Positions 25,140 to 34,118 of a stretch of DNA of 64,000 bases are shown here, in pieces. The notes beneath the pieces were generated by a model. The model saw only the letters and a list, made by a program, of their open reading frames with translations, was not told where the DNA came from and did not search any database. This DNA is from an uncultured Mycoplasmatota bacterium. Its GTDB lineage: Bacteria > Bacillota_I > Bacilli_A > RF39 > UBA660. Each line of letters begins with the position of its first letter. The stretch's first letter is position 1. The stretch lies in the NCBI GenBank assembly GCA_947165285.1, contig CAMUZS010000001.1:248001-312000 (forward strand), written 5' to 3'. The translations under genes were made by a program, and so were the position numbers.

Positions 25140-26705
25140 TTAACTTCTCTCCTTTAATATTGTAAGTGGTGAAAATCTTGATATAGCAATCATCGATGCT
25201 AGCGAACTAATAAGTGTTAAAATTATTCCGATTCCAAATAATTGTCCTAATACTTTAAAATCTACAATTGCATTCATATCATTTATTTGGTTAACATTAG
25301 CTACTTTAAAGTTTTTCTTAGCATCCATATCTGGCATAAAATTATCTTTTCCAAAATTTTTACCAATGTCTCCAACTTCATTATTAGTATTTGCTATTTC
25401 ATTTTCAAGTAATTTATTTGCAACATTAACAGAAGTTGCAGCACCAATTCCTGATCCAATAAGTAATGCAAACATACAAACTGTTAATAGCTCTAACATA
25501 AATTGAAATGAAACTTTACTTTTTTTCATTCCTATTGTTCTTAAAACACCTATTTCATATTTTCTTTCTCTAATATTAATCATATTAATAACTATTAATA
25601 CAACAGCCCCTATAATTAATGAAATGATTAAGAAAGTATTTGCAAAAGTTTTAACATTTGTTATAGATTTTGTAGCATTTTCTAATTCTTCAATATTGCT
25701 TGTTACTTCATAGTATTCACTTAAACCTTTTTCCTTTATTTCATTAGTAAATTTTTCGATATCATCTTTAGAATTTACAATAAAAGTTGGTGTAATACTA
25801 GGAGTTAAATTATCACTATTATTTGATACAATTTGTTTAACAAAATTAATGTTTGTAATTATATTATTCGCAGAATTTGAAAACATGGATGACATTGAAG
25901 ATGAAGACTCAGTATTTTCTTTATATATTCCAGTAATAATTAATTCATAAGTATTTTTATCATTATTAGTATCAATTACTGTTATAGTATTTCCAACCTC
26001 TAAATTATTTAGTTGAGCTAATTCTTCACTTATTACACAAGAATTACTATTAAAATCACTTGATACTTCACCTTCAGTAATTGTATAATTACCATTTATA
26101 AAATCTTTCATATCTTCATAGGAATTATATCCTATTAAAGTAAATGCTCCACCTGATGCTTTTTCATTAAATATTTTTTCGGTTTTTTTAGTAGTTGTTC
26201 TACGACTTGTTGTTGTTTCTTCTGATCCAGAACTTGTTGGACCTCCAGGAAATTTTGAATCTCCACCAGGAAAGGTTCTTCTTTTAGTATCAACTTCTGT
26301 TTTTACTTCAGTTGTTTCTTTTACTAAAGAATCAGTTGCCTCTGTTAAATCTTTAGCATCTACTCCCAAAGAATAAGTATAATAATATTCTTTTACATAA
26401 TTACTATTTCCATAATTAATTATTTCTTCTTCTGTTGGCTCTTTTATTTCATTAAATGCATTAATCATTTCTTCTTGTGATTTATCATCTTGTTTTAAAG
26501 ATTCCATTAATGATCTACGATTCATTCCAATTGTTACTTCAATTGGATTTTTTTGTTCATATGCACTAACAACTTTATTTGCACTTTCTCTAATTGCAAG
26601 TGTTATTGCACAAGCACAAGATATAACAATAATTATTATTCCTATTAAAAGATTCCTTCCTTTATTCCTTCTAATACTTGTTAAAGCATTTTTTATAATA
26701 TACAT
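25140..26705 (-). CDS. MacB/FtsX-like ABC permease
   Basis: A 521-residue permease with one N-terminal helix (about 17-37), a large extracellular domain (about 38-350) and three C-terminal helices (about 355-378, 403-427 and 488-511), the standard MacB topology. The conserved cytoplasmic segment RERKYEIGVLRTIGMKK is visible near 380-396, followed at the C terminus by FSPLTILKE. The extracellular domain holds a low-complexity Thr/Ser/Arg stretch around residues 150-178 (ETTTSRRTTTKK). A short leader reading frame overlaps its start, and GGGGTGAT acts as ribosome binding site. It is probably controlled by the nearby two-component system. Confidence 0.9.
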   Translation of the reverse strand: MYIIKNALTSIRRNKGRNLLIGIIIIVISCACAITLAIRESANKVVSAYEQKNPIEVTIGMNRRSLMESLKQDDKSQEEMINAFNEIKEPTEEEIINYGNSNYVKEYYYTYSLGVDAKDLTEATDSLVKETTEVKTEVDTKRRTFPGGDSKFPGGPTSSGSEETTTSRRTTTKKTEKIFNEKASGGAFTLIGYNSYEDMKDFINGNYTITEGEVSSDFNSNSCVISEELAQLNNLEVGNTITVIDTNNDKNTYELIITGIYKENTESSSSMSSMFSNSANNIITNINFVKQIVSNNSDNLTPSITPTFIVNSKDDIEKFTNEIKEKGLSEYYEVTSNIEELENATKSITNVKTFANTFLIISLIIGAVVLIVINMINIRERKYEIGVLRTIGMKKSKVSFQFMLELLTVCMFALLIGSGIGAATSVNVANKLLENEIANTNNEVGDIGKNFGKDNFMPDMDAKKNFKVANVNQINDMNAIVDFKVLGQLFGIGIILTLISSLASMIAISRFSPLTILKERS

Positions 26706-26737
26706 TTTATCACCCCATAATTTTTTAATATTTTCAT
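26693..26737 (-). CDS. 14-codon leader ORF overlapping the permease start
   Basis: An ATG seven to eight bases after AAAGGAGATGAT opens a frame MKILKNYGVIKCIL that ends 13 bases inside the permease gene in a different frame. The permease's own ribosome binding site lies within it. Translational coupling of the permease to this leader is plausible. The peptide itself may have no function. Confidence 0.4.
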   Translation of the reverse strand: MKILKNYGVIKCIL

Positions 26738-26778
26738 TTATATCATCTCCTTTGATAAATCAATAATATGCTTTAAAT

Positions 26779-26795
26779 ATTAAACAAACATTAAA
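26779..26795 (-). promoter_or_regulatory. Candidate response-regulator site upstream of the ABC operon
   Basis: TTTAAT, five bases (GTTTG), TTTAAT: a direct repeat with 11-bp period, the spacing used by OmpR-family regulators. The same arrangement lies upstream of the response regulator gene and of the mini-ORF. A TATTAT follows 10 bases downstream. Confidence 0.45.
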
Positions 26796-26802
26796 TAATA
26801 AA

Positions 26803-26835
26803 AAACAAAAAAGAAATTTTAATTCTTTTTTGTTT
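26803..26835 (-). terminator. Terminator after the six-codon mini-ORF
   Basis: A 13-bp stem (26803-26815 with 26823-26835) followed by TTTTATTATTT on the minus strand. It lies in the 240-base gap between the histidine kinase and the permease. Confidence 0.75.
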
Positions 26836-26852
26836 AATCTATAATTATTACT

Positions 26853-26873
26853 TTATAATATTTTTTTATTCAT
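26853..26873 (-). CDS. Six-codon mini-ORF within a short transcript
   Basis: ATG at 26873 after AAAGGAATAGGTGAT, coding MNKKIL and a stop. A candidate regulator site and -10 lie upstream, and a strong terminator lies 18 bases downstream. It could be a leader peptide, a regulatory RNA with a start-codon-like site, or a remnant. Coding status is uncertain. Confidence 0.3.
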   Translation of the reverse strand: MNKKIL

Positions 26874-26916
26874 ATATCACCTATTCCTTTCACTAATATT
26901 AATTTAAATGATAAAT

Positions 26917-26933
26917 ATTAAAAAAACATTAAA
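26917..26933 (-). promoter_or_regulatory. Candidate response-regulator site upstream of the mini-ORF
   Basis: TTTAAT, five bases (GTTTT), TTTAAT on the minus strand. It overlaps the tail of the kinase terminator and is followed three bases later by TATCAT. Confidence 0.4.
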
Positions 26934-26945
26934 TATAATTAATGT
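26919..26945 (-). terminator. Histidine kinase terminator
   Basis: A 7-bp stem (26926-26932 with 26939-26945), loop of 6, and a run of seven T on the minus strand immediately after the kinase stop. Confidence 0.65.
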
Positions 26946-26947
26946 TC

Positions 26948-28168
26948 TTATTTTTTTAATATAATTTTAAATGTTGTTTTTTTATTTTTAGAAAAAGCAC
27001 TTATATTTCCTCCATGGTTTAAAACAATACTCTTAGCAATTGCTAAACCAAGTCCATAGCGATTTGAATCTCTATTTCTAGATTTATCAGCTCTATAAAA
27101 TCTTTCAAATATTTTTTCTTCATCTTCAGGTTGTATTGGATCTCCAGTATTTATTATTTCGATAATAATATTATTTTTTTCTTTTAATAAATTAACAATT
27201 ATTTTAGAATTTTTATCACTATGTTTTATGGCATTATCTAATATAATTGAAATCAATTTTTCTATTTCATCTTTATTACAACTAAATACTATATCATCAT
27301 CAATATTAGTTTTTATTTTTAAGCCTTGCTCAAATGCAATTGCCTCAAATGTTAAACATATCTTTTCAATTATTTTTGAAATATTTTCTTCTTTAAAATT
27401 TTTAATTAGTACACCATTTTCTAATTTTGATAATTCTAATAAATTATTAATTAATTTACTAATTCTTTCAGATTCATATTTTATGTTATCTATATATTTT
27501 TGATTTTTCTTATCACAATTTATTTCATCTGCTGATGCCATTATAATTGCAAGTGGTGTTTTTAATTCATGAGATGCATCTGCTATAAAATTTTTTTGTT
27601 TATCAAATGATTCTTGCGCTGGTTTTGTTATCCACTTAGTAATTAATTTAGATATAAAATATATTAAAATCTCAACTACAACAAGTAATAATATTGATTC
27701 AAGTAATACTACACATAATTTCTTATTTATCTTTTCAGTATTTATTATTACAATAGTATCGCTAGTTTTATAATTATAAACATATTTAGTGATATATAAA
27801 TTTCCAATATATATATTATTTTCTTTATTAATTATTTCTGATGCAATAGTTTCTACATCAAAATTATTTGATGTGTCACTATGTCCTATTATTTTAACTA
27901 TTGAATTATTTTTTAATTTAACAGTATATACTTCATAATCCATTATCATCATATTATCAATATTTTTTTCTTCCGGAATAATTACTTTATTATTAAATTG
28001 ATTTGGATTTAACTTATTTTTAAAATCTTCAACAAAGTTTAATGCTCTATATATACTATCATAATCTTTTTTATAAATTTGAACATTATAAATTATTATA
28101 CTACTTACTAAAAAAATAGAAATAATAGAAAATATAATTATAAATACTTTTTTATTTAACTTTTTCAT
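26948..28168 (-). CDS. Sensor histidine kinase
   Basis: A two-component sensor of about 406 residues. Two membrane helices (about 9-29 and 151-175) flank an extracellular sensor of about 120 residues. The phosphoacceptor is H200 in ADASHELKTPL, and the ATPase domain has ILDNAIKHS (N box), NTGDPI (G1) and YGLGLAIAKSI (G2). The ATG following a GTG in the same frame is taken as start. It overlaps the response regulator by 17 bases, so they are coupled. The ABC-HtrA operon next door is the likely target, as in antimicrobial-peptide or envelope stress modules. Confidence 0.92.
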   Translation of the reverse strand: MKKLNKKVFIIIFSIISIFLVSSIIIYNVQIYKKDYDSIYRALNFVEDFKNKLNPNQFNNKVIIPEEKNIDNMMIMDYEVYTVKLKNNSIVKIIGHSDTSNNFDVETIASEIINKENNIYIGNLYITKYVYNYKTSDTIVIINTEKINKKLCVVLLESILLLVVVEILIYFISKLITKWITKPAQESFDKQKNFIADASHELKTPLAIIMASADEINCDKKNQKYIDNIKYESERISKLINNLLELSKLENGVLIKNFKEENISKIIEKICLTFEAIAFEQGLKIKTNIDDDIVFSCNKDEIEKLISIILDNAIKHSDKNSKIIVNLLKEKNNIIIEIINTGDPIQPEDEEKIFERFYRADKSRNRDSNRYGLGLAIAKSIVLNHGGNISAFSKNKKTTFKIILKK

Positions 28169-28841
28169 CACTTAACTCCATTTTATATCCTAGATTTCTT
28201 AACGATTTAATTTGAACTTTTGAATTAATTAATTTTAATTTTTTTCTTATAAAAGATAAATATGCTTCTAAATTATTTGATATAGATTCACTATCTATTC
28301 CCCATACTTTATCATATATCATTTCTTTTGATAATACTTGATTAGGGTTATTCATAAAATATTCTAATAGTTGAAATTCTTTATTAATTATATTAATTTT
28401 TTCATTATTATTTTTATTAATAATATTAGTTGATTTTAAATCAAGAATTATATCACCAAATTCTATAGTATTATTTTTCACTTTTTCTATTCTAAGTTGT
28501 GCATTAACTCTTGCAACTACTTCATCGATATGAAAAGGTTTAGGAATATAATCATTAGCTCCTTCACTAAAACCAAGAAGTTTATCTTCTATTTCACCTT
28601 TAGCAGTTAACATGATTACTTTAGATTTAATATTATTATCTTTTAATTCTTTTAATATTTGTATACCATTAATATTTGGTAGCATTATATCAAGTATTAT
28701 AAGATCATAAACATCCATTAAGGCATTATAAAGGCCTTCCTCTCCATCAAATGATATATCAACTATATATTTTTCTTTCTTTAATCTATTTGCAACTAAC
28801 TCAGCTAATGATTTTTCATCTTCTACAATTAATATTCTCAT
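28152..28841 (-). CDS. OmpR/PhoB-family response regulator
   Basis: A 229-residue regulator. The receiver domain has the acidic pocket VEDE, the phosphoacceptor D51 in IILDIML, T in LTAK and K in PKPF. The C-terminal winged-helix DNA-binding domain spans about 125-220, with VLSKEMIYDKVWG and VQIKSLRNLGYKM. Upstream of its start is a TTTAAT-N5-TTTAAT repeat that also occurs before the ABC operon, fitting autoregulation by an OmpR-type protein that binds 11-bp direct repeats. It is translationally coupled to the kinase. Confidence 0.93.
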   Translation of the reverse strand: MRILIVEDEKSLAELVANRLKKEKYIVDISFDGEEGLYNALMDVYDLIILDIMLPNINGIQILKELKDNNIKSKVIMLTAKGEIEDKLLGFSEGANDYIPKPFHIDEVVARVNAQLRIEKVKNNTIEFGDIILDLKSTNIINKNNNEKINIINKEFQLLEYFMNNPNQVLSKEMIYDKVWGIDSESISNNLEAYLSFIRKKLKLINSKVQIKSLRNLGYKMELSDEKVK

Positions 28842-28877
28842 AATTTCATCACCTCAAATATAATTAATCATATTTTT

Positions 28878-28894
28878 ATTAAATAAATATTAAA
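28878..28894 (-). promoter_or_regulatory. Candidate autoregulatory site upstream of the response regulator
   Basis: TTTAAT, five bases (ATTTA), TTTAAT on the minus strand, with TATGAT as possible -10 five bases downstream. Confidence 0.45.
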
Positions 28895-28953
28895 ATAATT
28901 TGTTTTTTTCAATTATTAATATTAAATATTTTTATATTATTACTAAATAATTA

Positions 28954-29166
28954 TTAATTTTTATTTTTTTTAACTATCCAAACCCATTTTTCTTTTAAAG
29001 ATAACTTTTTAAATTCGTATCCATAATCTAGTAATTCTTTTTTAAATGATAGAAAAGCATGATCAAAAGAAAAACCAGTTATTTTAGCAACTTCATCAAA
29101 TGATAGTTTATATTCGTCTTTCTTATTATCTTTTACATATTTCCATAATGGTTCATATTTACTCAT
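28954..29166 (-). CDS. Small protein next to the rRNA methyltransferase (unrecognised)
   Basis: A 70-residue soluble basic protein: MSKYEPLWKYV, a middle LSFDEVAKITGFSFDHAFLSF that looks like a helix-turn-helix or wedge, and a C-terminal WVWIVKK strand. Proteins of this pattern are common in Firmicutes, but I cannot name the family with confidence. It starts 3 bases after the methyltransferase stop and is probably on the same transcript. Confidence 0.6.
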   Translation of the reverse strand: MSKYEPLWKYVKDNKKDEYKLSFDEVAKITGFSFDHAFLSFKKELLDYGYEFKKLSLKEKWVWIVKKNKN

Positions 29167-29169
29167 ATT

Positions 29170-30360
29170 TTACCTACTTTCTAATATAGAAACACTTTCT
29201 AAATGATGAGTATAACAAAACATATCTAATCCTATTATCTTTTTAATTATATAGCAATCTTTTAATAACTTTAAATCTCTTGCTAAAGTAATTGGATCAC
29301 ATGATACATATATTATTTGTTTAGGATTCATTTTTAATATTACATCTATTTCTTTTTTAGATAATCCTGATCTTGGAGGATCTATTAAACAAACACTAAT
29401 ATCATCATTTATTTTATCAATAACATTAGATGCATCTCCCAATAAATAATTACAATTATTTAATTTGTTAATACTTGCATTTGTAATTGAATTAAGTACT
29501 GCATTTTTTATAATTTCTATTCCATAAACTTTTTTTTCTTTATTAGCTACATTAATCCCTAAAGTTCCAACACCAGAATATAAATCCAAAACATTTTTAT
29601 TTTCTAAAATATTATCATTAATTATATTAAATAATTTAGAACATATATCTCTATTTATTTGAAAGAAAGAATCATAAGATACTTTAAAATATTTATTATT
29701 AATTAATTCAACAAAGTAATCTTGACCATAAACAACTTTGTCATTTAAAACTATTCCAATAATTTTTTTATTATCAAAGCTTGGTATATTAATTTTATCA
29801 TCACTAATAATATTAATTAATAATTCATCATTATAATTTGATCTAATAATAATTTCTCCATTTATAATATTAAATCTATTTATTTCCTTGATAAAATTAT
29901 TTATAGAATCTTGAACAATTAAACAATTATTAATTTCTACTAAATTATTAGTTTTGGAAGAATAATATCCTATTTTTTTATTTTCAATTTTTAAAGTTAT
30001 TTTATTACGATATTTTTTATCCTTGGATGATTTTATCATTTCAATATCTATATCAATATTTGCAAATTTATGTAATATTTTTTCTAATTTTTCTTTCTTA
30101 AATTTTAAAGTATCTTCATATGATAAGTTTTGTAAATGACATCCTCCACATTCTTTGTAATATGGACAAAATTCATCAACTCTTCTTTTTGATTTTTCAA
30201 TATATTTAGTTACAGTAGCTAAATTATATTTTTTAAAACTATTAATTATTTTTAATTCTACAATATCATCTACCACAACATTATCCACAAAAGTTATTTT
30301 GTCATTAACATAACAAATACCTAATCCCTGATCATTTAAAGATACTATTTTGTATGACAT
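29170..30360 (-). CDS. 23S rRNA (uracil-5-)-methyltransferase, RlmD/TrmA family
   Basis: SAM-dependent m5U methyltransferase acting on 23S rRNA. An N-terminal TRAM-type OB domain (about 1-60) is followed by an iron-sulfur cluster motif CPYYKECGGC (C-x5-C-x2-C, near 68-77) with a further Cys downstream, and the methyltransferase core with DLYSGVGTLGI (SAM loop), LIDPPRSG and the catalytic YVSCDPITLARD. At 396 residues it matches the Firmicutes RlmCD/RumA-like group. The start MSYKIVSLN with GGTGAT upstream is chosen; a GTG three codons earlier lies in that site. Confidence 0.92.
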   Translation of the reverse strand: MSYKIVSLNDQGLGICYVNDKITFVDNVVVDDIVELKIINSFKKYNLATVTKYIEKSKRRVDEFCPYYKECGGCHLQNLSYEDTLKFKKEKLEKILHKFANIDIDIEMIKSSKDKKYRNKITLKIENKKIGYYSSKTNNLVEINNCLIVQDSINNFIKEINRFNIINGEIIIRSNYNDELLINIISDDKINIPSFDNKKIIGIVLNDKVVYGQDYFVELINNKYFKVSYDSFFQINRDICSKLFNIINDNILENKNVLDLYSGVGTLGINVANKEKKVYGIEIIKNAVLNSITNASINKLNNCNYLLGDASNVIDKINDDISVCLIDPPRSGLSKKEIDVILKMNPKQIIYVSCDPITLARDLKLLKDCYIIKKIIGLDMFCYTHHLESVSILESR

Positions 30361-30426
30361 TTTTATCACCAGTTAAATTATAACATAAAATAAGCTAATA
30401 TTTACATAATAATAATGGTGAAATAT

Positions 30427-31797
30427 ATGGATATAATAAAAAAAATAGAAAAAGATTTTTTTAATTCAAGTGATTTAATTATTAAAAAAATGGATAATAT
30501 CCATATTATATATTTAGAAAGTTTATGTGATAGTGATAAAGTTAATGAATATATTTCAAAGAACTTTTCTTTATCTAACAAAAGATATTTAAAAAATTTA
30601 TTATCTGGTCCAAATACAATTGAAATTAAAAAAGATGAAATAAACTTTTATTTAGTTAATGGATTTAGTATTGTTATAAAAAATAAAATATATGCAATAG
30701 AAACTAGAGGTAACTTATTTAGAAGTATAGAAAAACCAGATATTGAAGTTGCAATATATGGACCTAAAGATTCTTTTAATGAAAGCATTCAAACTAATTT
30801 AGGATTAATAAAAAGAAGATTAAAAACAACTAATTTAGTAAATGAAGATTTTTTATTAGGTAAATTATCTTTACAAAAAATTAGTTTATTATATTTAGAT
30901 AATATTTGTGATAAAAAAATGATTAAAAAAATAAGAAATAAACTTAATAGTATTAAAGTTGATGCTATTGTATCAATAGATAATTTAAAGCAATTATTAA
31001 CCAATGAAAATAGAACTCCATTTCCAACTATTTTACAAACACAAAGACCAGATTATGCCTCTATAGCACTTTTAGAAGGAAAAATAGTAATAATATCTGA
31101 TAATTCACCATTTTGTTTAATACTACCAGCATTTTTATCAGATTTTATTAATCCAAATATTGATAGATATTCAAAAAGTATTAATACCAATTTTTTAAAA
31201 CTATTAAGAGTATTTTGTTTTATATTTACAATGTGTGCTCCTGCTATTTATATTTCATTAATAAATTTTAATAATGAGCTATTACCACTTTCATTATTAA
31301 CTAATATTTCAATGCAAAGAGATGGAGTTCCATTTCCCTGTGCACTTGAGGCATTTATTATGTTAGTTGTATGTGCAGTAATAAGAGAAAGTGATATAAG
31401 ATTTCCATCTACATATGGATCAGCAATTTCAATTGTTGGTGCACTAATACTAGGTGAAGCTGCTGCTAATGCTGGAATTTTTTCTCCTATAATGATAATA
31501 ATAACTGCATTTACTTTTATAACATCTATGGTATTTACCGATAATGAACTAATTAGTGGAATAAGATTATTTAGATTTTTATTTTTAGCTTTATCTTCCT
31601 TCTTAGGTTTATATGGATTTTTTATTGGATTAATTATTTTTTTTATTCATATTTTAAAAATAAAAGTATTAGATATTAATTATACTTTTCCAATAATTCC
31701 ATTTTCAAAAGTATACTTTAATAAAGTATTATTTAGAAAATCTCAAAAAGAAGATAATAAAAAAGATCCAATATTAGTAAAGGAGATAAAAAAATGA
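30427..31797 (+). CDS. Spore germination protein, GerA (GerAA) family
   Basis: A 456-residue membrane protein of the germinant receptor A-subunit family. The N-terminal cytoplasmic half (to about 240) contains typical segments: EVAIYGPKDSFNE, and TPFPTILQTQRPDY near 200. The C-terminal half has about five membrane helices, with ISMQRDGVPFPCALEAFIM and GEAAANAGIFSPIMI. The ATG at 30427 with GGTG upstream is preferred to one four codons earlier. It overlaps the GerC-like gene by four bases (ATGA). No B subunit is present in the window. Together with sigK it indicates sporulation. Confidence 0.92.
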   Translation: MDIIKKIEKDFFNSSDLIIKKMDNIHIIYLESLCDSDKVNEYISKNFSLSNKRYLKNLLSGPNTIEIKKDEINFYLVNGFSIVIKNKIYAIETRGNLFRSIEKPDIEVAIYGPKDSFNESIQTNLGLIKRRLKTTNLVNEDFLLGKLSLQKISLLYLDNICDKKMIKKIRNKLNSIKVDAIVSIDNLKQLLTNENRTPFPTILQTQRPDYASIALLEGKIVIISDNSPFCLILPAFLSDFINPNIDRYSKSINTNFLKLLRVFCFIFTMCAPAIYISLINFNNELLPLSLLTNISMQRDGVPFPCALEAFIMLVVCAVIRESDIRFPSTYGSAISIVGALILGEAAANAGIFSPIMIIITAFTFITSMVFTDNELISGIRLFRFLFLALSSFLGLYGFFIGLIIFFIHILKIKVLDINYTFPIIPFSKVYFNKVLFRKSQKEDNKKDPILVKEIKK

Positions 31798-32306
31798 AAA
31801 AGATTATTTTAATTTTTTTTATATTATTATCATGTGGTTGTTTTAATTATAATGAAATAGAAAATACAGCAATAGTATGTGGTATGGGTATTGATTATTA
31901 TAATGATAATTATTATATTACATATGAAATTATAAATTCTAATAAGGAACATAATAGTGAAAAACAAAGTTATACATTACTAGGAAATGGAAAAACAATT
32001 GATGAAGCAATTAAAAATTTAGATGATAAATCTCCAAAAGATATTTCATTAAAGCATTTACAAATCATATTAATTAGTAAAAATATTAATATTGAAGATT
32101 TAAATATCTTTATTAATAATAATAAAATTAAAAACTATTATTTGTTATTAGCTAACGAAGCATCAATAGATGCAATTCTTAATTTTAAAGATGAAGCTTA
32201 TCCCATTAATTCAGTAGCAATAAAACACTTAATAGAAAAAAATAACTTTAAAAAAAATAATATAATTAATATTACCTTAAAAGATAGATTTATAATTTAT
32301 AGTTAA
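31794..32306 (+). CDS. Short GerC-type germination lipoprotein (N-terminal domain only)
   Basis: A 170-residue lipoprotein with lipobox LSCGC near residues 13-17. The following NYNEIENTAIVCGMGIDY matches the start of Ger(x)C proteins (usually WxELxxxAIVxGxGID), and ISLKHLQIILIS is the next conserved piece. Ger(x)C proteins are normally 350-400 residues; here the C-terminal domain is missing and the frame ends just before a strong terminator. No further coding remnant is seen downstream. It may be a minimal C subunit or a truncated gene. It is translationally coupled to the GerA-like gene. Confidence 0.75.
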   Translation: MKKIILIFFILLSCGCFNYNEIENTAIVCGMGIDYYNDNYYITYEIINSNKEHNSEKQSYTLLGNGKTIDEAIKNLDDKSPKDISLKHLQIILISKNINIEDLNIFINNNKIKNYYLLLANEASIDAILNFKDEAYPINSVAIKHLIEKNNFKKNNIINITLKDRFIIYS

Positions 32307-32337
32307 AAGAGTTATGATTAATTCATAACTCTTTTAA
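32303..32337. terminator. Bidirectional terminator between gerC-like gene and mutL
   Basis: A perfect 15-bp inverted repeat (32303-32317 with 32323-32337) with a TTAAT loop between convergent genes. Confidence 0.85.
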
Positions 32338-34108
32338 ACATTCTCTCTAAATCATATATACTAAATTTAATTATAGATGGTCTTCCATGGCAACAATTAT
32401 ATGGATTATCACATAAAACTAACTGTTGTAATAATTCTTCCATAGCTTCCATTGTCATCCTAGTGTTTGCTTTAATAGACATTTTACATGCTATTGTTTT
32501 ACAAATATGATCATTATATTTTAAAGGATCAAAATTGTTTCCCTTAATTAATATTTGATCAACAACTTCCCTAATAGTTTCTTCTTCATATCCTTTAGTT
32601 AACCAAGTTGGTTCTTCTTTAACTACAAATGTATTTATTCCAAATTCTTCAAATAAAAATCCCATACTTTTTAAATACTCTAAGTGTTGTTTTAATATAA
32701 TTGCATCACTTTTTGATAATTCAATAGTTATTGGAATAAGAGATTCAACCGTAGTTATTTTCTTTTCTTTAAATATTTTTTGGATACGTTCGTAATTTAC
32801 TCTTTCTTGTGCTGCATGTTGATCAATTAAATACATTCCATCATCATTTTGTGCAATTATATAAGTTCCATGAACTTGTCCAACTGGGTATAAAACCAAA
32901 TTTTTTATCTGTGTATTAATTACAACATTATCATTATATTTTTCCTGATTATCTTCAATTTTTCCAAAATCAAATGTTGCTTGTCCATTAATAGCATGAT
33001 CATCAGTTAATTCTATTTTATTATCATTATCTTCTTTAATATTATTTTCATTTAATATATCATTTAAAGTTTTATTATCAACTTTAAAATTAGATGATAC
33101 CCTTAAAGTTGCATCTGGAATAAGCAAATTATTATATAATGCATCTTTAATAGTATTATTAATAAGTGAATATAAATCTGTTAATTTTGACATTTTAATA
33201 TCTTGTTTAGTTGGATGAATATTTACATCAATTAATGTAGGATCTGTTAAAATATTTAAAAATACTACAGGATATTTAATATCTGGTTTATATGTATAAT
33301 ATGCATCATTAATAGCTTTATTTAACTCTAAATTTTTAACTACCCTTCCATTTACAATCGTAATCATATAATTACGATTAGATTTTAATATTTCCGGTTT
33401 ACAAATATATCCATAAATATCATAATCATCATTTGATGCTTTAATTTCTATTAACTTTGATGATATTTGAAGTCCATATATTTCGTGAATAGTTTTTTTT
33501 AGATCACCAGATCCACTAGTTTTTACTAATATATTAGAATTATTTTCTAGGGTAAATCTTATTGATGGATAAGATAAAGCAAGTTTTTCAATAAATGAAA
33601 CACAATGAGAAACTTCAGTTTGTTCTGATTTTAAAAATTTTAATCTTGCCGGAGTATTATAAAATAAATTACTTACAGTTATTCTTGTTCCTTTTTTAGC
33701 ATGAAAATCTTCTTCTTTAACTAATTTACCACCCTTTATGGTAATATGAGTACCAGCATCACCCTCTGAAGTTACTAAATCAATTTCAGATACACTTGCA
33801 ATAGAAGGTAAAGCTTCACCTCTAAAGCCTAAAGTATTTATAAAAAATAGATCATCTTCTTTGTTAATTTTTGATGTTGCATGTGATTTAAAAGCAAGTA
33901 AGGCATCTTCATGAGACATACCACATCCATTATCTTGGATACTAATACTATTTAAACCAGAATTAATTAAAGAAATATTTATCTCACTAGATCCTGCATC
34001 AATAGAATTTTCTACTAATTCTTTTACAACTGAAGCTATTCTTTCAACAACTTCACCAGCTGCAATTTTATTAGCTAAATTATCTGACATTACATGAATT
34101 TTACTCAT
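32318..34108 (-). CDS. mutL: DNA mismatch repair protein MutL
   Basis: Couples mismatch recognition by MutS to strand processing. The GHKL ATPase domain is complete: ELVENSIDAG, DNGCGM, TLGFRGEALPSIA and GTRITV. The C-terminal domain carries the endonuclease motif DQHAAQERVNYE (DQHAx2Ex4E), plus ACKMSIKA and the terminal CCHGRP metal-site motif, as expected for organisms without MutH. The length of 596 residues is normal. mutS is not adjacent. It is the last gene in a unit with yqeH, yqeG and a lipoprotein. Confidence 0.97.
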   Translation of the reverse strand: MSKIHVMSDNLANKIAAGEVVERIASVVKELVENSIDAGSSEINISLINSGLNSISIQDNGCGMSHEDALLAFKSHATSKINKEDDLFFINTLGFRGEALPSIASVSEIDLVTSEGDAGTHITIKGGKLVKEEDFHAKKGTRITVSNLFYNTPARLKFLKSEQTEVSHCVSFIEKLALSYPSIRFTLENNSNILVKTSGSGDLKKTIHEIYGLQISSKLIEIKASNDDYDIYGYICKPEILKSNRNYMITIVNGRVVKNLELNKAINDAYYTYKPDIKYPVVFLNILTDPTLIDVNIHPTKQDIKMSKLTDLYSLINNTIKDALYNNLLIPDATLRVSSNFKVDNKTLNDILNENNIKEDNDNKIELTDDHAINGQATFDFGKIEDNQEKYNDNVVINTQIKNLVLYPVGQVHGTYIIAQNDDGMYLIDQHAAQERVNYERIQKIFKEKKITTVESLIPITIELSKSDAIILKQHLEYLKSMGFLFEEFGINTFVVKEEPTWLTKGYEEETIREVVDQILIKGNNFDPLKYNDHICKTIACKMSIKANTRMTMEAMEELLQQLVLCDNPYNCCHGRPSIIKFSIYDLERMFKRVMN

Positions 34109-34118
34109 ATTTATTACC

